From: Flavobacterium beibuense F44-8
GTDB lineage: Bacteria > Bacteroidota > Bacteroidia > Flavobacteriales > Flavobacteriaceae
Assembly: GCF_000769915.1 (NCBI RefSeq)
Contig: NZ_JRLV01000005.1
Coordinates: forward strand, 202,103 to 266,102
Direction: 5' to 3'
Length of the DNA stretch: 64,000 nucleotides
Shown piece after piece: positions 54,057 to 63,545 of the stretch. A model generated the notes under the pieces. The model made no database searches. It saw nothing but the letters and a program-made list of their open reading frames with translations, and was not told the origin of the DNA. A program made the position numbers and the translations under genes. The first letter of the stretch is position 1. The number at the start of each line of letters is the position of its first letter.

Positions 54057-56024
54057 TTATTTTAAAGGGATGTTAATGGTAATTGAGGTTCCGCTGTTGG
54101 CAGAGCTGTCTATATCAATAGTACCGTGTACTTTTTCAATACGTTCACTTATATTTCGCAACCCTATTCCCTGTTTTTTATTTTTTGCAAAACCTGTCCC
54201 GTTATCGTTTATTACAATGTTGAGGTAGTCTTCGTGTTTGGTTAGCTGTACCTCTGCAGTGGTAGCATTGGCATGTTTCAGTATGTTGTTTACCAGTTCC
54301 TGTACAATGCGGTAAGCATCGGCAAGTAAGTCATCCGGTAGGTTATCAATCTCTTCTTCAGGATAAAAGAAAGCCGTTATTTTTAACCCCGAACGCAGAC
54401 TTAACTGCCCTAAAAAGTTGCGTAAAAAACTCGCAAATCCAATTTTTGAAAAGGGAAGAGGGTGTAACTGATGTGACAGGCTCCTAAGGTCACGGCAGGC
54501 ATTGTCTATACTTTGCAGCATACGTTTTATTTGCGGATTATCTTTTTTATCACCGGCATAATGCTCAAAGGCAATTTTAATCCCGGCAAGGTCACTGCCT
54601 ATGCCGTCGTGTATTTCCCTGGCAAGGCGGGCACGCTCTTCATCCTGTCCTTCCTGAAAACGCTCAATAACCGATATTTTATGGTCTTTTATAAGCTGAT
54701 TGATTTCCTGTTTGGCATTCTCTTCCTTTTGTACTACCAGTTGTTTTTGTACCCTTAAACGGAGTACATAAAAATAACGGAGAATAATAAGGGTGATAAG
54801 TACCAGTATAAACCCGGCTACAAAGGCGTTGCGCAGTATGGTTTGTCGTTTAACAGTAAGTTCGGCTTTTTGAAGTTCAGCCTCATTTAGTTTTTGTTCT
54901 TTTTCCAAAAGGGCAATACGGGTTTCCTTCAGTTCAGTTTCATAACGTTCCTGTAGTCCTGCCACATATTTTTCTTTATCAACCGAATTGATTTCGTGCT
55001 CGGTACTAATACCTTTCCGGTAGTAAACCAGTGCATTTTTATAGTCTTCCTGCTCTTCATATAACTGAGCCAGATTTTTATAAAAGTTAGCATTATAACT
55101 AAGCAGTGATTTCTCTTCACTTATATCCAGTGCCCTTTGAAAGTAGTTAATTGCCTGTTGGGTATTATTAAGCTTCATTTCGCATAATCCCAAATCGTTT
55201 AGCACAATAGCCATGTCTGAAGTGAAGTTGAGCTGTTCCAGCAATGCAAGCGTTTTTTTGAGTTCCGGAATTGCCTCTTTGTACTTTTTTTGTACTACCA
55301 AAAGTTGCGACAGGTTTATTTTAATATAAGCTATGGCTGCTTTATTACCCTCACGCTCCCTGTATTTTAAAACGGTTTGGTAGTGCTTATAGGCTTCAGG
55401 GTAGCGTCCCTGTTCCTTCATTATATTGGCAAAGTTGAAAAGGGTTATAAGCACGCCATCATCATCACCAAGGGCACGATACAAGTTGGCAGCCCTGTCC
55501 AGGTTTTCACTTGCCTTTTTATAGTCTTTTTGAAGAATGTAAAGTGTTGCTATGTTTTGGTAGGCATTGGCCTGTTGCTGTTTGTTGTCTGATTTTTTAG
55601 AGTAATCAATACACAGCATAAAGTTATCCATCGCCTTTGGATAGTTACCGGTGTTTTTGTAGCCCAATGCTAAAATGTTGTAACATGCCGGAAGCCCCTG
55701 CTCAAAATCGAGCTTTTTTAAAATCTCAATGGCTTTGTTAATATTGGCTATGGTAGCATTATAATCACCGGTAATAGAACCAAGGTTGCCAAGGGCATAA
55801 TAGGCTTTTGCCTCGTTTAGCGAAGCATCACTTTGTTTACTCAGCTTTAGCCATTCCCGGGCTGCTTTTTTTGCTTTTTCGGGATTGCTGTTAAGTTCAC
55901 TTTTATAAATAGCCTGTAAAGAATCTATTTTTTTTTCTGTAGGAGTTTCCTGTGCCAAAGCGTTACTATGTATCAGTAAGCAAAGGCATATTAAAACAGA
56001 TATTTTACAGGCTATTCTTGGCAT
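54057..56024 (-). CDS. TPR-containing HisKA_3 sensor histidine kinase
   Basis: 655 aa. Signal peptide (about 1-24, ending ALAQ), eight or so TPRs (about 30-345) in the periplasm, a coiled coil (350-395), one TM helix (about 397-418), a second coiled coil, the phosphoacceptor domain with His472 in REIHDGIGSDLAGIK, and HATPase_c with N box (VQELVNNILKHAN), DNGTGF (607-612) and GIGLRNISERI. This is a common Bacteroidota kinase type whose TPR sensor binds an unknown partner. It partners the response regulator 5 bases downstream and seems co-transcribed with the TPR gene 26 bases upstream. Confidence 0.9.
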   Translation of the reverse strand: MPRIACKISVLICLCLLIHSNALAQETPTEKKIDSLQAIYKSELNSNPEKAKKAAREWLKLSKQSDASLNEAKAYYALGNLGSITGDYNATIANINKAIEILKKLDFEQGLPACYNILALGYKNTGNYPKAMDNFMLCIDYSKKSDNKQQQANAYQNIATLYILQKDYKKASENLDRAANLYRALGDDDGVLITLFNFANIMKEQGRYPEAYKHYQTVLKYREREGNKAAIAYIKINLSQLLVVQKKYKEAIPELKKTLALLEQLNFTSDMAIVLNDLGLCEMKLNNTQQAINYFQRALDISEEKSLLSYNANFYKNLAQLYEEQEDYKNALVYYRKGISTEHEINSVDKEKYVAGLQERYETELKETRIALLEKEQKLNEAELQKAELTVKRQTILRNAFVAGFILVLITLIILRYFYVLRLRVQKQLVVQKEENAKQEINQLIKDHKISVIERFQEGQDEERARLAREIHDGIGSDLAGIKIAFEHYAGDKKDNPQIKRMLQSIDNACRDLRSLSHQLHPLPFSKIGFASFLRNFLGQLSLRSGLKITAFFYPEEEIDNLPDDLLADAYRIVQELVNNILKHANATTAEVQLTKHEDYLNIVINDNGTGFAKNKKQGIGLRNISERIEKVHGTIDIDSSANSGTSITINIPLK

Positions 56025-56050
56025 ATATGAGAGTCACAAATTTAATTGAT

Positions 56051-58318
56051 TTAGGAAAAATACTCTGACTTTAACTTTCTTTTAATATCCTTTAAACTCT
56101 CTTTTTCATTTTGCGATAATCCCGTTTCTATTTCCTCACTTAATCGTAAAAGATTATACCTAAGGAAAAGTTCTTCGGGATAATGTTCATCGGCCATTAC
56201 CTGCAGGCGTTTACAGTCACTTTTTTGAGGTATTTGCCAGCTCATTCGCATACTGGTATAACGCGTTGCTGCTTCTATGTTACCCATGTTTCTTTCACAG
56301 TCCAAAAGCACAGCTGCATTGTGATTATAATCTTTTTCCTCTTCAAATGCCGTGTTAGGGTAGTATTCCATTAGCATTTTGTAGCCTTTAATGGCCTGTT
56401 CATACCTTTTAAGGGTATACAGTATATAGGCATAACGGTAATCTATAAGCCACTCCCTTTGGGTTGGGTCATATGCCATTATTTTATCATACAATTCTAA
56501 TGTATATTCTTCGTGTCCTTCGCTTCTGCAGGCGCGCCAAAAGGCACGTTTGTAACAGTACATGGTTTCCCAGCCCATATCGCCTGCTTGTTCAAAAGCC
56601 TGTGCTGATGCCAGGTTGAAACCCATTATCCAAAATCGTAATGCATTACCAAAATAATCCATAGGGGTTTGAGGGTTGTTTATAACACTGTCGTTAGTTA
56701 CTTCGGGCACATCCGGAATTTCCGGGTAATCATCATGATCAAAAGCGATAAGCCATTGCAGTATAGGTAGCAGTTGCGGATGCAGCCTGTTGTTTTTATA
56801 GGCTTCAGATGCATATTCATAACAACGGCGGTAGTCTCCAATAATAAATATAATCTCAACACACTGGTTAATAGTGCTCCAGTATTCGTTACCTTTTTTA
56901 CTACAGTAGGAAAGTTTGTGTTTTACATCATCAAAAAACAGTTTATACTTTTTCTGATTTTTGTAAATCATCATCCTTAACTGATACATAGAAATAATAT
57001 AAGGCGTATGGCTAAAATACTGTATACCGTCTTCAAGGCACTCTAAGGCATTTATCTGGTAGCCCAAATGAGCAAAGGCATCAGCTTTATAGAAAATGGT
57101 AGCTTCATTAGGCACGTTTCTAACCTCATACTGATTAATTGTTCTGATTACATTATTCCAGTCGGCCACCAGCCTGTAAAACATAATAAGCTGCTGGTAG
57201 TAGGTTTTAGGAGGTAATCCCTGTAAATGTGCTGTACTGAGTGTGTTGTATGCTTCTTCTGGATCTTTATCTACTGTAAGTTGTGCATTACTTTTAAGCA
57301 CTGTTAAAAGTGCATTGTTTGGATTGAGTTCCAGTCCTGCATTAACACACTGTGCCGCTTTTTCTGCTTCTCCTGTATAATGGTATGCATTTGCAAGGAA
57401 AAAGTTATACATAATACGGTTTTGTACCTTATTAATATTAGCCAGTTCCCAATAAACTGCAAGATCATTAAACTCATTTATTTCATTAATCTGTTCCAAA
57501 TCAGCAAACGAATAGCCTTCCAGTACTTCTTTTACCAATCCATAGGTATTGTATTCATAAAAGTAGTTTGCAAGCAATAATACAGAGGTAAAATCAAGCT
57601 CTTTATCTTTCCATTTTTCCTTCCATTTTTTTGAAACCTTGTCAAATCCTTTCTTGTATATACATTTTTGTATATCAAGATGGATAAGCTTTTTTTCCTG
57701 CTGATTTATAATAGTATACTCTTTAAGCTCATTAATGGCAGTCATGTTACAACTTTGAATAGCTAAATCAAAACAACTGGAAGCTATGTCTTCATCGGTG
57801 CTTACATTTTCAGACTGCTCCATTACTACTTTTAAAAGCTGGTCTCTGCTGTGCATTAACATTAGCTGTGCAAAGGAAGCTTCAGGGTATAATTCGGTTA
57901 AATGTTCCAGTATTATAATAGCATTATTATGCTGTCCAAGCTCCTGTAGTTTTTTTGCATAGGCGTTAAGCAGACTCAAATCGTCAGGATATTGCAGCAA
58001 TGCCCTTTGCATAATTTCTTCAGGGCATTCATTGTAAAAACTGCATATCATCTGGTAGTCGGTTAGGGCGATTGTGTTAAGCCCTTCCAGTAACTCGCTG
58101 TATTTTTTTATGAACTCTATGTCCAGGTCATTGTCGTACATGGTCCAGTAAATAATACCTAAGCGGTAAAAACGGATTTTAAGTAGATCGTCAATATTTC
58201 CCTCACTATCGCTAACTATTTCCTGAGCGGCTCTTATAGTTTTATCAACCTCTTCCCATCGGCCTTCACGATAGGCTAATTCAGCCACTTCTATATAATT
58301 TTCTAATGTGTTTTCCAT
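56051..58318 (-). CDS. Large TPR-repeat protein (755 aa) of the zinc-ribbon operon
   Basis: Cytoplasmic, no signal peptide. Helical repeats of about 34 residues along the whole length, clearest at 105-160 (LSLLNAYAKKLQELGQHNNAIIILEHLTELYPEASFAQLML), 300-345 (AYHYTGEAEKAAQCVNAGLELNPNNALLTVLKSNAQLT) and 620-660 (YAYILYTLKRYEQAIKGYKMLMEYYPNTAFEEE). No enzyme domain. TPR arrays act as scaffolds; here the likely partners are the other operon products. Starts 16 bases after the DUF1266 gene. Confidence 0.8.
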   Translation of the reverse strand: MENTLENYIEVAELAYREGRWEEVDKTIRAAQEIVSDSEGNIDDLLKIRFYRLGIIYWTMYDNDLDIEFIKKYSELLEGLNTIALTDYQMICSFYNECPEEIMQRALLQYPDDLSLLNAYAKKLQELGQHNNAIIILEHLTELYPEASFAQLMLMHSRDQLLKVVMEQSENVSTDEDIASSCFDLAIQSCNMTAINELKEYTIINQQEKKLIHLDIQKCIYKKGFDKVSKKWKEKWKDKELDFTSVLLLANYFYEYNTYGLVKEVLEGYSFADLEQINEINEFNDLAVYWELANINKVQNRIMYNFFLANAYHYTGEAEKAAQCVNAGLELNPNNALLTVLKSNAQLTVDKDPEEAYNTLSTAHLQGLPPKTYYQQLIMFYRLVADWNNVIRTINQYEVRNVPNEATIFYKADAFAHLGYQINALECLEDGIQYFSHTPYIISMYQLRMMIYKNQKKYKLFFDDVKHKLSYCSKKGNEYWSTINQCVEIIFIIGDYRRCYEYASEAYKNNRLHPQLLPILQWLIAFDHDDYPEIPDVPEVTNDSVINNPQTPMDYFGNALRFWIMGFNLASAQAFEQAGDMGWETMYCYKRAFWRACRSEGHEEYTLELYDKIMAYDPTQREWLIDYRYAYILYTLKRYEQAIKGYKMLMEYYPNTAFEEEKDYNHNAAVLLDCERNMGNIEAATRYTSMRMSWQIPQKSDCKRLQVMADEHYPEELFLRYNLLRLSEEIETGLSQNEKESLKDIKRKLKSEYFS

Positions 58319-58334
58319 GGTTATGAATTTTTAA

Positions 58335-59000
58335 TTACCATTGTGTAAACCAATGTGGGTTAGTAATTTTTAAATACCTGAGGCTTTGTAATGCTGATTG
58401 TTCACTATTGGCATAAAAAGCTACATCGGGAGCCATATTTGCAGTCATGAACTGATGGCCTATAAGTACATTTTCATGAAACGAATCCCAGTCATTAAAA
58501 TCCTTTTTTATACTGGCGGAAATATCTGCAAGCCTAAGTTCCATTTCGGTTTCATTAATAAAACCGGCAGCACCACCCATGCGAAGCAGGAATATTGCCA
58601 TAGCCAAATCATATCCGGAAAGGGAGGTACGGAATAACGAAAAACGATGTGGCCATACTATTCTGTAATAATTTCGGTCAATACTATATTTTTGATTCTC
58701 TAACAGATTGATGTATTCTTCCTCACTGTATATTCTGAGTTTACAGGCTATATTGCGAAAATTGTTAGAGGTTTTCCTGATAATCTCATAAGCATAAACA
58801 CTATTACGAAGTTCTCTGGCTGACTTTATATCGTAGGTTTTCAGTAGTTTTTTAGCCAGGTATTTATGGTTTTCATTTTCGGGGTCCAGTCCAAACCATG
58901 AATCGTGCTTTATGTTCTTACGAAAGTTTTCCATAAGTACAGCCGATAGGTTTAACTGCTCCTGTATTTCTTCTGTTATTTCTGTTGTAGTTGTACTCAT
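58335..59000 (-). CDS. DUF1266-like protein (221 aa)
   Basis: Central to C-terminal part fits DUF1266: FSLFRTSLSGYDLAMAIFLLRMGGAAGFINETEMELRLADISASIKKDFNDWDSFHENVLIGHQFM, i.e. the GYD-R/A-x-arrangement, the Gly-rich turn and the 'W-FH/Y-x-GH' end. DUF1266 has no known biochemical function and often occurs beside TPR or zinc-ribbon genes. No signal peptide. Tightly packed between the 1264-aa gene (4-base gap) and the TPR gene. Confidence 0.7.
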   Translation of the reverse strand: MSTTTTEITEEIQEQLNLSAVLMENFRKNIKHDSWFGLDPENENHKYLAKKLLKTYDIKSARELRNSVYAYEIIRKTSNNFRNIACKLRIYSEEEYINLLENQKYSIDRNYYRIVWPHRFSLFRTSLSGYDLAMAIFLLRMGGAAGFINETEMELRLADISASIKKDFNDWDSFHENVLIGHQFMTANMAPDVAFYANSEQSALQSLRYLKITNPHWFTQW

Positions 59001-59004
59001 TGCT

Positions 59005-62000
59005 TTATCCCTTTAATTCGTTAGCTACCTGTTTTAAGCCATCGGTAAAAATTTCAGTGTATGCACCCGAGTTTGCCATTGCTTCAAGCCCCTGCTGGTA
59101 GGAGGAAGCAAACAAAGTATTTTTAACCAGTTGCCCGAACACCATACGGCACATTGCCCCAAAATTGGAATATTGTGCACCCATTTCGGTATCTATATCC
59201 AGTATAGCCATATAAATAGCCTGATATAGCTCCATGGCGACATCAGTATTTTCGGCAAGCCAGTTCCTGGATTCTTCAATTTTCATGGTTAGCGGAGTTA
59301 TAATCATAGGATTATCGGTATCACTGTCTTTATAACCGTTAATGTATTGGGTTACCTTTTGCATGTTTTCTCTTGTAACCGTAAACGTAGCCATGAACGT
59401 ACTCAGCTCAGCAACTAATGAGGACTGTGCAGCCATAGCCTCAGCAGTATTTACCGTTTTTTTGGCAGATGATGCTATTACCATGTTATACATGTCGTCA
59501 TCCTCTTCTTCTTCCTCTTCAAAATGATGCTCATACAGCTTCTCAATACAATTTTCGATTTTTGCCTGAAGGAAGAAATCAAGTGTGCCGGCTGTTACAT
59601 ATTCATACAGGTATTTTACTAATGGTTTAGGGAATTTATCTTCATCAATACCTTCTATTAATCGGGCTATATGAGAGCTAATGTCACTTCTGATTCTTTT
59701 TTGTATACTCTCGCCCTCATTTACCAAACCTTCTTTACCCATAAAACGAACGAGTAGTTTAAGGATGTTGGTTAGTACTATACTGCTGTCTTCCTCACAG
59801 TTATTAAAGTAGTCAATAACCCTGTTATGTTGTATATTAAGTACATGTGAAACCCACCTGACATCTGTACCGCCACTGTAGTAATAATCACTTAAATAGT
59901 TATACAGGTTAGGTAATTGCTCTTTGGTTAAAGGGGTATTTTCATCTCCTATAAACATCTTTTCGGCATACTCCTCGCACTCTTCAGCTATGTAATAATG
60001 AACATCTTTTAAACCCCATATATCCACAATAACATCAATATCATTAGTGTCTTTATTTAGGTTTAAAAGCAAATCATAAATAATTTTGATGTAGGTTTCC
60101 TGTATGTATTTGTCCGATTTATAAGCATTATGCACAAGGTATATTAGGGCATTATGCATTTGTGAATGTCTTTCTTCGGCTATGTAATTTTTTATGAGAT
60201 CTGACGCATGGTTGAGCCCTAACAATACAAATCGTACTAACGGATCGTTGAGCCCATTACCGTAGTGGCTCATAAACCATTTAAAGAATTCCTCTTCGCC
60301 TTTAAACAGCTTTTCTGTAACATAATAAAAACTTACATGGTAGCCTATGCCTTCATCCTGCATCATTGGGAGTTCTTTTCTATGCTCTTCACGTAGTAAA
60401 ATAGAGAACTTCGCATTGTAAAACTCCACAATTTCAGTAGGCATGGTATTGGTATCGGCCTGGTTATACCACAGTTTTAACAGTGATAACGGCATTCTTT
60501 TGGTATCGTTGAATGTTAAGCAGTGCTTACCGTACTTTTCCATTACCTCTGTATAGAAGTTTACCGAATTATCTTTTGTAAGCCACTCCACAAACCTGTC
60601 ATAACATTTTTGTATGGTTATTCCATTAGCCTCGTCTGATTTATGGTAAAACAGGAACACATCATTACCATCCCATTCCCTGTGATGTAATATATTAAGA
60701 AAGGGATAACTACCATTGGCCTGCATGTTTAGGATTTCCTTGCCCTGTTCCTTAATAAACTTCATACTTTCCTTAAAAGCATCAAGTATTTTATAACCAA
60801 GGGTAAAATCTACCTTGTTTCCTTCAATAACCATGGTTGGTAAACCATACGGATTTTTTAATATCCAGTTACTCATAAGGTCAAAAGCATTATTACCATA
60901 ACCGGCACCTACCGGTAATATATTAACAAAACTGTTTATCAGTTTTTCATTGTCATCGTCAAAAAAGTTGCGGATAAAGTCCTTGTCTATCTGGAAAGGG
61001 TAGGAGTAATAGTTACCGTCTTCGGGTGCTTTTGCCACATATGTTTCCCTAAACAGTCCGTATAGATAAGCTTTGTGCCCAAAGTAATCGGCATTAATAT
61101 AGTCCCTTATATCAAGGCTGGCATGTATTATATATTTACTAAGCGGAACCGAAGCCGTTTCAGAATATACAATCAGCAAACGGAATACCTCAAAAACCCT
61201 TTGTACAAAAACCTTTTCAAAAGCCCTGTATTGCAGGAAAGTTTGGGTAAAACGAAGAAAGTTTATCAGTTTTCGGATAACCTCTGCATCAGGATAGTAA
61301 CCTGATTCCACAACAGGCAGCCATGATGCGATAAACTCATATCCTTTTTCCTCATCACTGTAGCATTGTGGTACATCAAAAAACATTTTGGCCGCTTCAG
61401 TGTAGTTTATGTCTTTCTTTACCCTGTGTGAAAGTATTTTGGTTAGGCTGTTCCTGTCGTCCCTGTTTTTACAGAAGTGTATAAGGGTATCCCATTCCTC
61501 CTGAGTAGGAGTAGAGAAACGAGCTGCATAGTTTATATAACTATTGATTTTATCATCACTATAGGTACTAAACAGTTTACCAAACAGGGTAGTGTTACCC
61601 CATTCTCTTATTAATGAGTTTGCAGCCTGTGTAAACGCATCAGGATATACACCTACAACGTTTTTACCATGTTCGTTTTGGAAATTAATATCATCCTGTT
61701 TAACAAAGTCAATTAAGGCGGTTAACTGATGCTCATTGAGCTTTGAATCGGTTAATATCTTTTCATACGAGTCAGAATTGTCTGTAAGTAACCATGAATA
61801 GGCACTATAACACGCCGGTTTATCCATTTTGGAAATAAGGATAATTTTCTCCTTATCGTTAAACAGCAGGGCGGCTCCTAAAACCAAATCAGGGTCATGA
61901 TGATCCAGCGCTTCTTTAGCTATTTGGGTAAAATAATCGTACTGTGCATGATTGCTCATTTCCAGTTTATCCAGTAAATGTACAAGTGCTACACCGGCAT

Positions 62001-62799
62001 AGGGCTTTAGGTAGGCAATATCAAGTACAGGCAGTAAAACATCAAGAAATGCATCTAATGAGGTTTTACCATCTTTAAGCTTAGTACAGTCGTTAGTTTT
62101 TATGGGCTCCCAACTAAAACGATAATCAAACGAGTTGGGGTGAGAGAGCCATAAAGCCATTTCCATACGAACCGGAAAATCAGGATCTGCTACCTCATAT
62201 AGTACACGCTTACACCAATAGGGGTGAAAGTTATAAGGATACTCACGGTTGTTGGCTATTTCGGCTAACCTGAATACGGTAGATGATAACGAATTATTTA
62301 AGGGATCTTTGAGTAGTTTTTCAACTGTAATATCCTTTTTAAGTAATTCATCAAAGGTTTTCAGAGTGTTATCCGGAAACGGTATTTGGGAAATCATATC
62401 GTTTTCCACTCTCATCACAGCATAGTCTCCCTTTACCAACAGGTAAGGCTCCAGCATATAGGCCTGCTCTTTGCAAAACTGTATAACCTTGTAATGTTTA
62501 TTATAGGTTTGCTGATGCTGTGACAGCTTAACATCGGTCAGTTCTTTAACTTTGGCAGGCAGTTCCAGCTGACTCACTCCAAGACTTTTTAATATTCTGG
62601 CAGGGCCAAAGTATATGTCTTCCATTACTTCGGTACCACAATGTTTACAGAAATTACCTGATGACGGAGTAAGATCGGCACACCAAACACAGCGTACGTC
62701 TGCGCGTACCGAACTACCGCAATCTATACATAAATCTCCCTGTTGCCAGTCGTTAGGCTGCTTGGTATGACAGCTTTCGCAATAAATTACTTCAGCCAT
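59005..62799 (-). CDS. 1264-aa double-zinc-ribbon protein with long helical-repeat body
   Basis: N-terminus has four CxxC knuckles (Cys7/10, 24/27, 37/40, 51/54), forming two zinc ribbons much like those of the upstream 193-aa protein (CESCHTKQPNDWQQGDLC against CVHCSTKQPKDYKTGDLC). Residues 60-1100 are alpha-helical, irregular HEAT-like repeats without a recognised catalytic motif. An acidic run (FEEEEEEDDDM, about 1095-1105) precedes a last helical domain. No TM or signal. It could be a large cytoplasmic scaffold or adaptor recruited by its ribbons. The gene starts 3 bases after the upstream gene. Confidence 0.75.
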   Translation of the reverse strand: MAEVIYCESCHTKQPNDWQQGDLCIDCGSSVRADVRCVWCADLTPSSGNFCKHCGTEVMEDIYFGPARILKSLGVSQLELPAKVKELTDVKLSQHQQTYNKHYKVIQFCKEQAYMLEPYLLVKGDYAVMRVENDMISQIPFPDNTLKTFDELLKKDITVEKLLKDPLNNSLSSTVFRLAEIANNREYPYNFHPYWCKRVLYEVADPDFPVRMEMALWLSHPNSFDYRFSWEPIKTNDCTKLKDGKTSLDAFLDVLLPVLDIAYLKPYAGVALVHLLDKLEMSNHAQYDYFTQIAKEALDHHDPDLVLGAALLFNDKEKIILISKMDKPACYSAYSWLLTDNSDSYEKILTDSKLNEHQLTALIDFVKQDDINFQNEHGKNVVGVYPDAFTQAANSLIREWGNTTLFGKLFSTYSDDKINSYINYAARFSTPTQEEWDTLIHFCKNRDDRNSLTKILSHRVKKDINYTEAAKMFFDVPQCYSDEEKGYEFIASWLPVVESGYYPDAEVIRKLINFLRFTQTFLQYRAFEKVFVQRVFEVFRLLIVYSETASVPLSKYIIHASLDIRDYINADYFGHKAYLYGLFRETYVAKAPEDGNYYSYPFQIDKDFIRNFFDDDNEKLINSFVNILPVGAGYGNNAFDLMSNWILKNPYGLPTMVIEGNKVDFTLGYKILDAFKESMKFIKEQGKEILNMQANGSYPFLNILHHREWDGNDVFLFYHKSDEANGITIQKCYDRFVEWLTKDNSVNFYTEVMEKYGKHCLTFNDTKRMPLSLLKLWYNQADTNTMPTEIVEFYNAKFSILLREEHRKELPMMQDEGIGYHVSFYYVTEKLFKGEEEFFKWFMSHYGNGLNDPLVRFVLLGLNHASDLIKNYIAEERHSQMHNALIYLVHNAYKSDKYIQETYIKIIYDLLLNLNKDTNDIDVIVDIWGLKDVHYYIAEECEEYAEKMFIGDENTPLTKEQLPNLYNYLSDYYYSGGTDVRWVSHVLNIQHNRVIDYFNNCEEDSSIVLTNILKLLVRFMGKEGLVNEGESIQKRIRSDISSHIARLIEGIDEDKFPKPLVKYLYEYVTAGTLDFFLQAKIENCIEKLYEHHFEEEEEEDDDMYNMVIASSAKKTVNTAEAMAAQSSLVAELSTFMATFTVTRENMQKVTQYINGYKDSDTDNPMIITPLTMKIEESRNWLAENTDVAMELYQAIYMAILDIDTEMGAQYSNFGAMCRMVFGQLVKNTLFASSYQQGLEAMANSGAYTEIFTDGLKQVANELKG

Positions 62800-62802
62800 G
62801 AT

Positions 62803-63384
62803 TTATCGGTTTTTACGAATTCTTGCCCACATGTTTTCTTTTTCCTGCGGAGTCATTTCTTTCACCATTTTTACAATAGCGTTTTTAGACTCGCCTTCGC
62901 GTTTAAGGAATAGTGCGATTTCAAAATCGGCAGACGGTACAAACTCTGAACCGCAGGAACGACAGAATTTACCCGGACCCGAGCTAAAACACCAGTGGCA
63001 GTTTAATACCGGCTCAGCCTGATTACCACATGATAAACACAGGTCTCCGGTTTTATAATCTTTTGGTTGCTTGGTGCTACAGTGTACACACTTAACCACA
63101 TCGGCACTTTCTACTACTATAGGTTGCTGTTGTGGGGTTTCATTAACTTGATTTGTATTGGTTTCCTGTTGTGTTTTTACACCTACTGCCCATAGCATAA
63201 CATTATAGGCAATTTCTTCATCCAGTCCAGTAATGTCTATAAGCGTTTGGGTGTCACCAATCATTTCAAAATCGGCTTTTTGTTGTATTCCGGCTTCGGC
63301 AAGTGCGGTTAGGTGGTCGTTGTTAAGTCCCTTTGACTTTAATATATTCTCTAAAAGTTTAGGTAGTGAATTTGTTGTATCCAT
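62803..63384 (-). CDS. HhH-like plus double-zinc-ribbon protein (193 aa)
   Basis: Residues 20-68 (LNNDHLTALAEAGIQQKADFEMIGDTQTLIDITGLDEEIAYNVMLWAVG) look like tandem helix-hairpin-helix motifs. A Gln/Asn-rich linker follows, then four CxxC knuckles at Cys99/102, 116/119, 129/132 and 141/144 with nearly the same spacing as in the downstream 1264-aa protein. The C-terminal 40 residues are a basic helix (IVKMVKEMTPQEKENMWARIRKNR). First gene of the six-gene operon; the region upstream holds a 20-bp palindrome. Nucleic-acid or protein adaptor is likely; function unknown. Confidence 0.75.
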   Translation of the reverse strand: MDTTNSLPKLLENILKSKGLNNDHLTALAEAGIQQKADFEMIGDTQTLIDITGLDEEIAYNVMLWAVGVKTQQETNTNQVNETPQQQPIVVESADVVKCVHCSTKQPKDYKTGDLCLSCGNQAEPVLNCHWCFSSGPGKFCRSCGSEFVPSADFEIALFLKREGESKNAIVKMVKEMTPQEKENMWARIRKNR

Positions 63385-63453
63385 GGTTGAATTTTTTTAT
63401 AAAAGTATTTTAAAACCTACATGGGTTTTTCACCATTACGAAGTACTTTTATT

Positions 63454-63473
63454 TATCCCTGAATTCAGGGATA
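63454..63473. promoter_or_regulatory. Perfect 20-bp palindrome with CTGAATTCAG core, copy 2
   Basis: TATCCCTGAATTCAGGGATA, upstream (70 bases) of the zinc-ribbon operon start and downstream of the neighbouring gene's terminator. Without loop and without T-run it fits an operator. Shares CTGAATTCAG with 52373-52388. Confidence 0.55.
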
Positions 63474-63504
63474 GTGTAAGAGTCTTAATTAAAGAATAAT
63501 AAAA

Positions 63505-63526
63505 AAGGCCTGAATAATCAGGCCTT
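63505..63526 (-). terminator. Intrinsic terminator of the right-edge gene
   Basis: AAGGCCTGA-ATAA-TCAGGCCTT, a 9-bp stem followed on the minus strand by TTTTTTATT; 19 bases after the stop codon of the gene at the window edge. It separates that gene from the zinc-ribbon operon. Confidence 0.88.
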
Positions 63527-63545
63527 ATAAAATAATTATTAGAAA

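Noticed and set aside
63454..63473. Terminator
   Set aside because: Perfect palindrome without a loop or T-run, and a proper terminator for the upstream gene already lies at 63505-63526.
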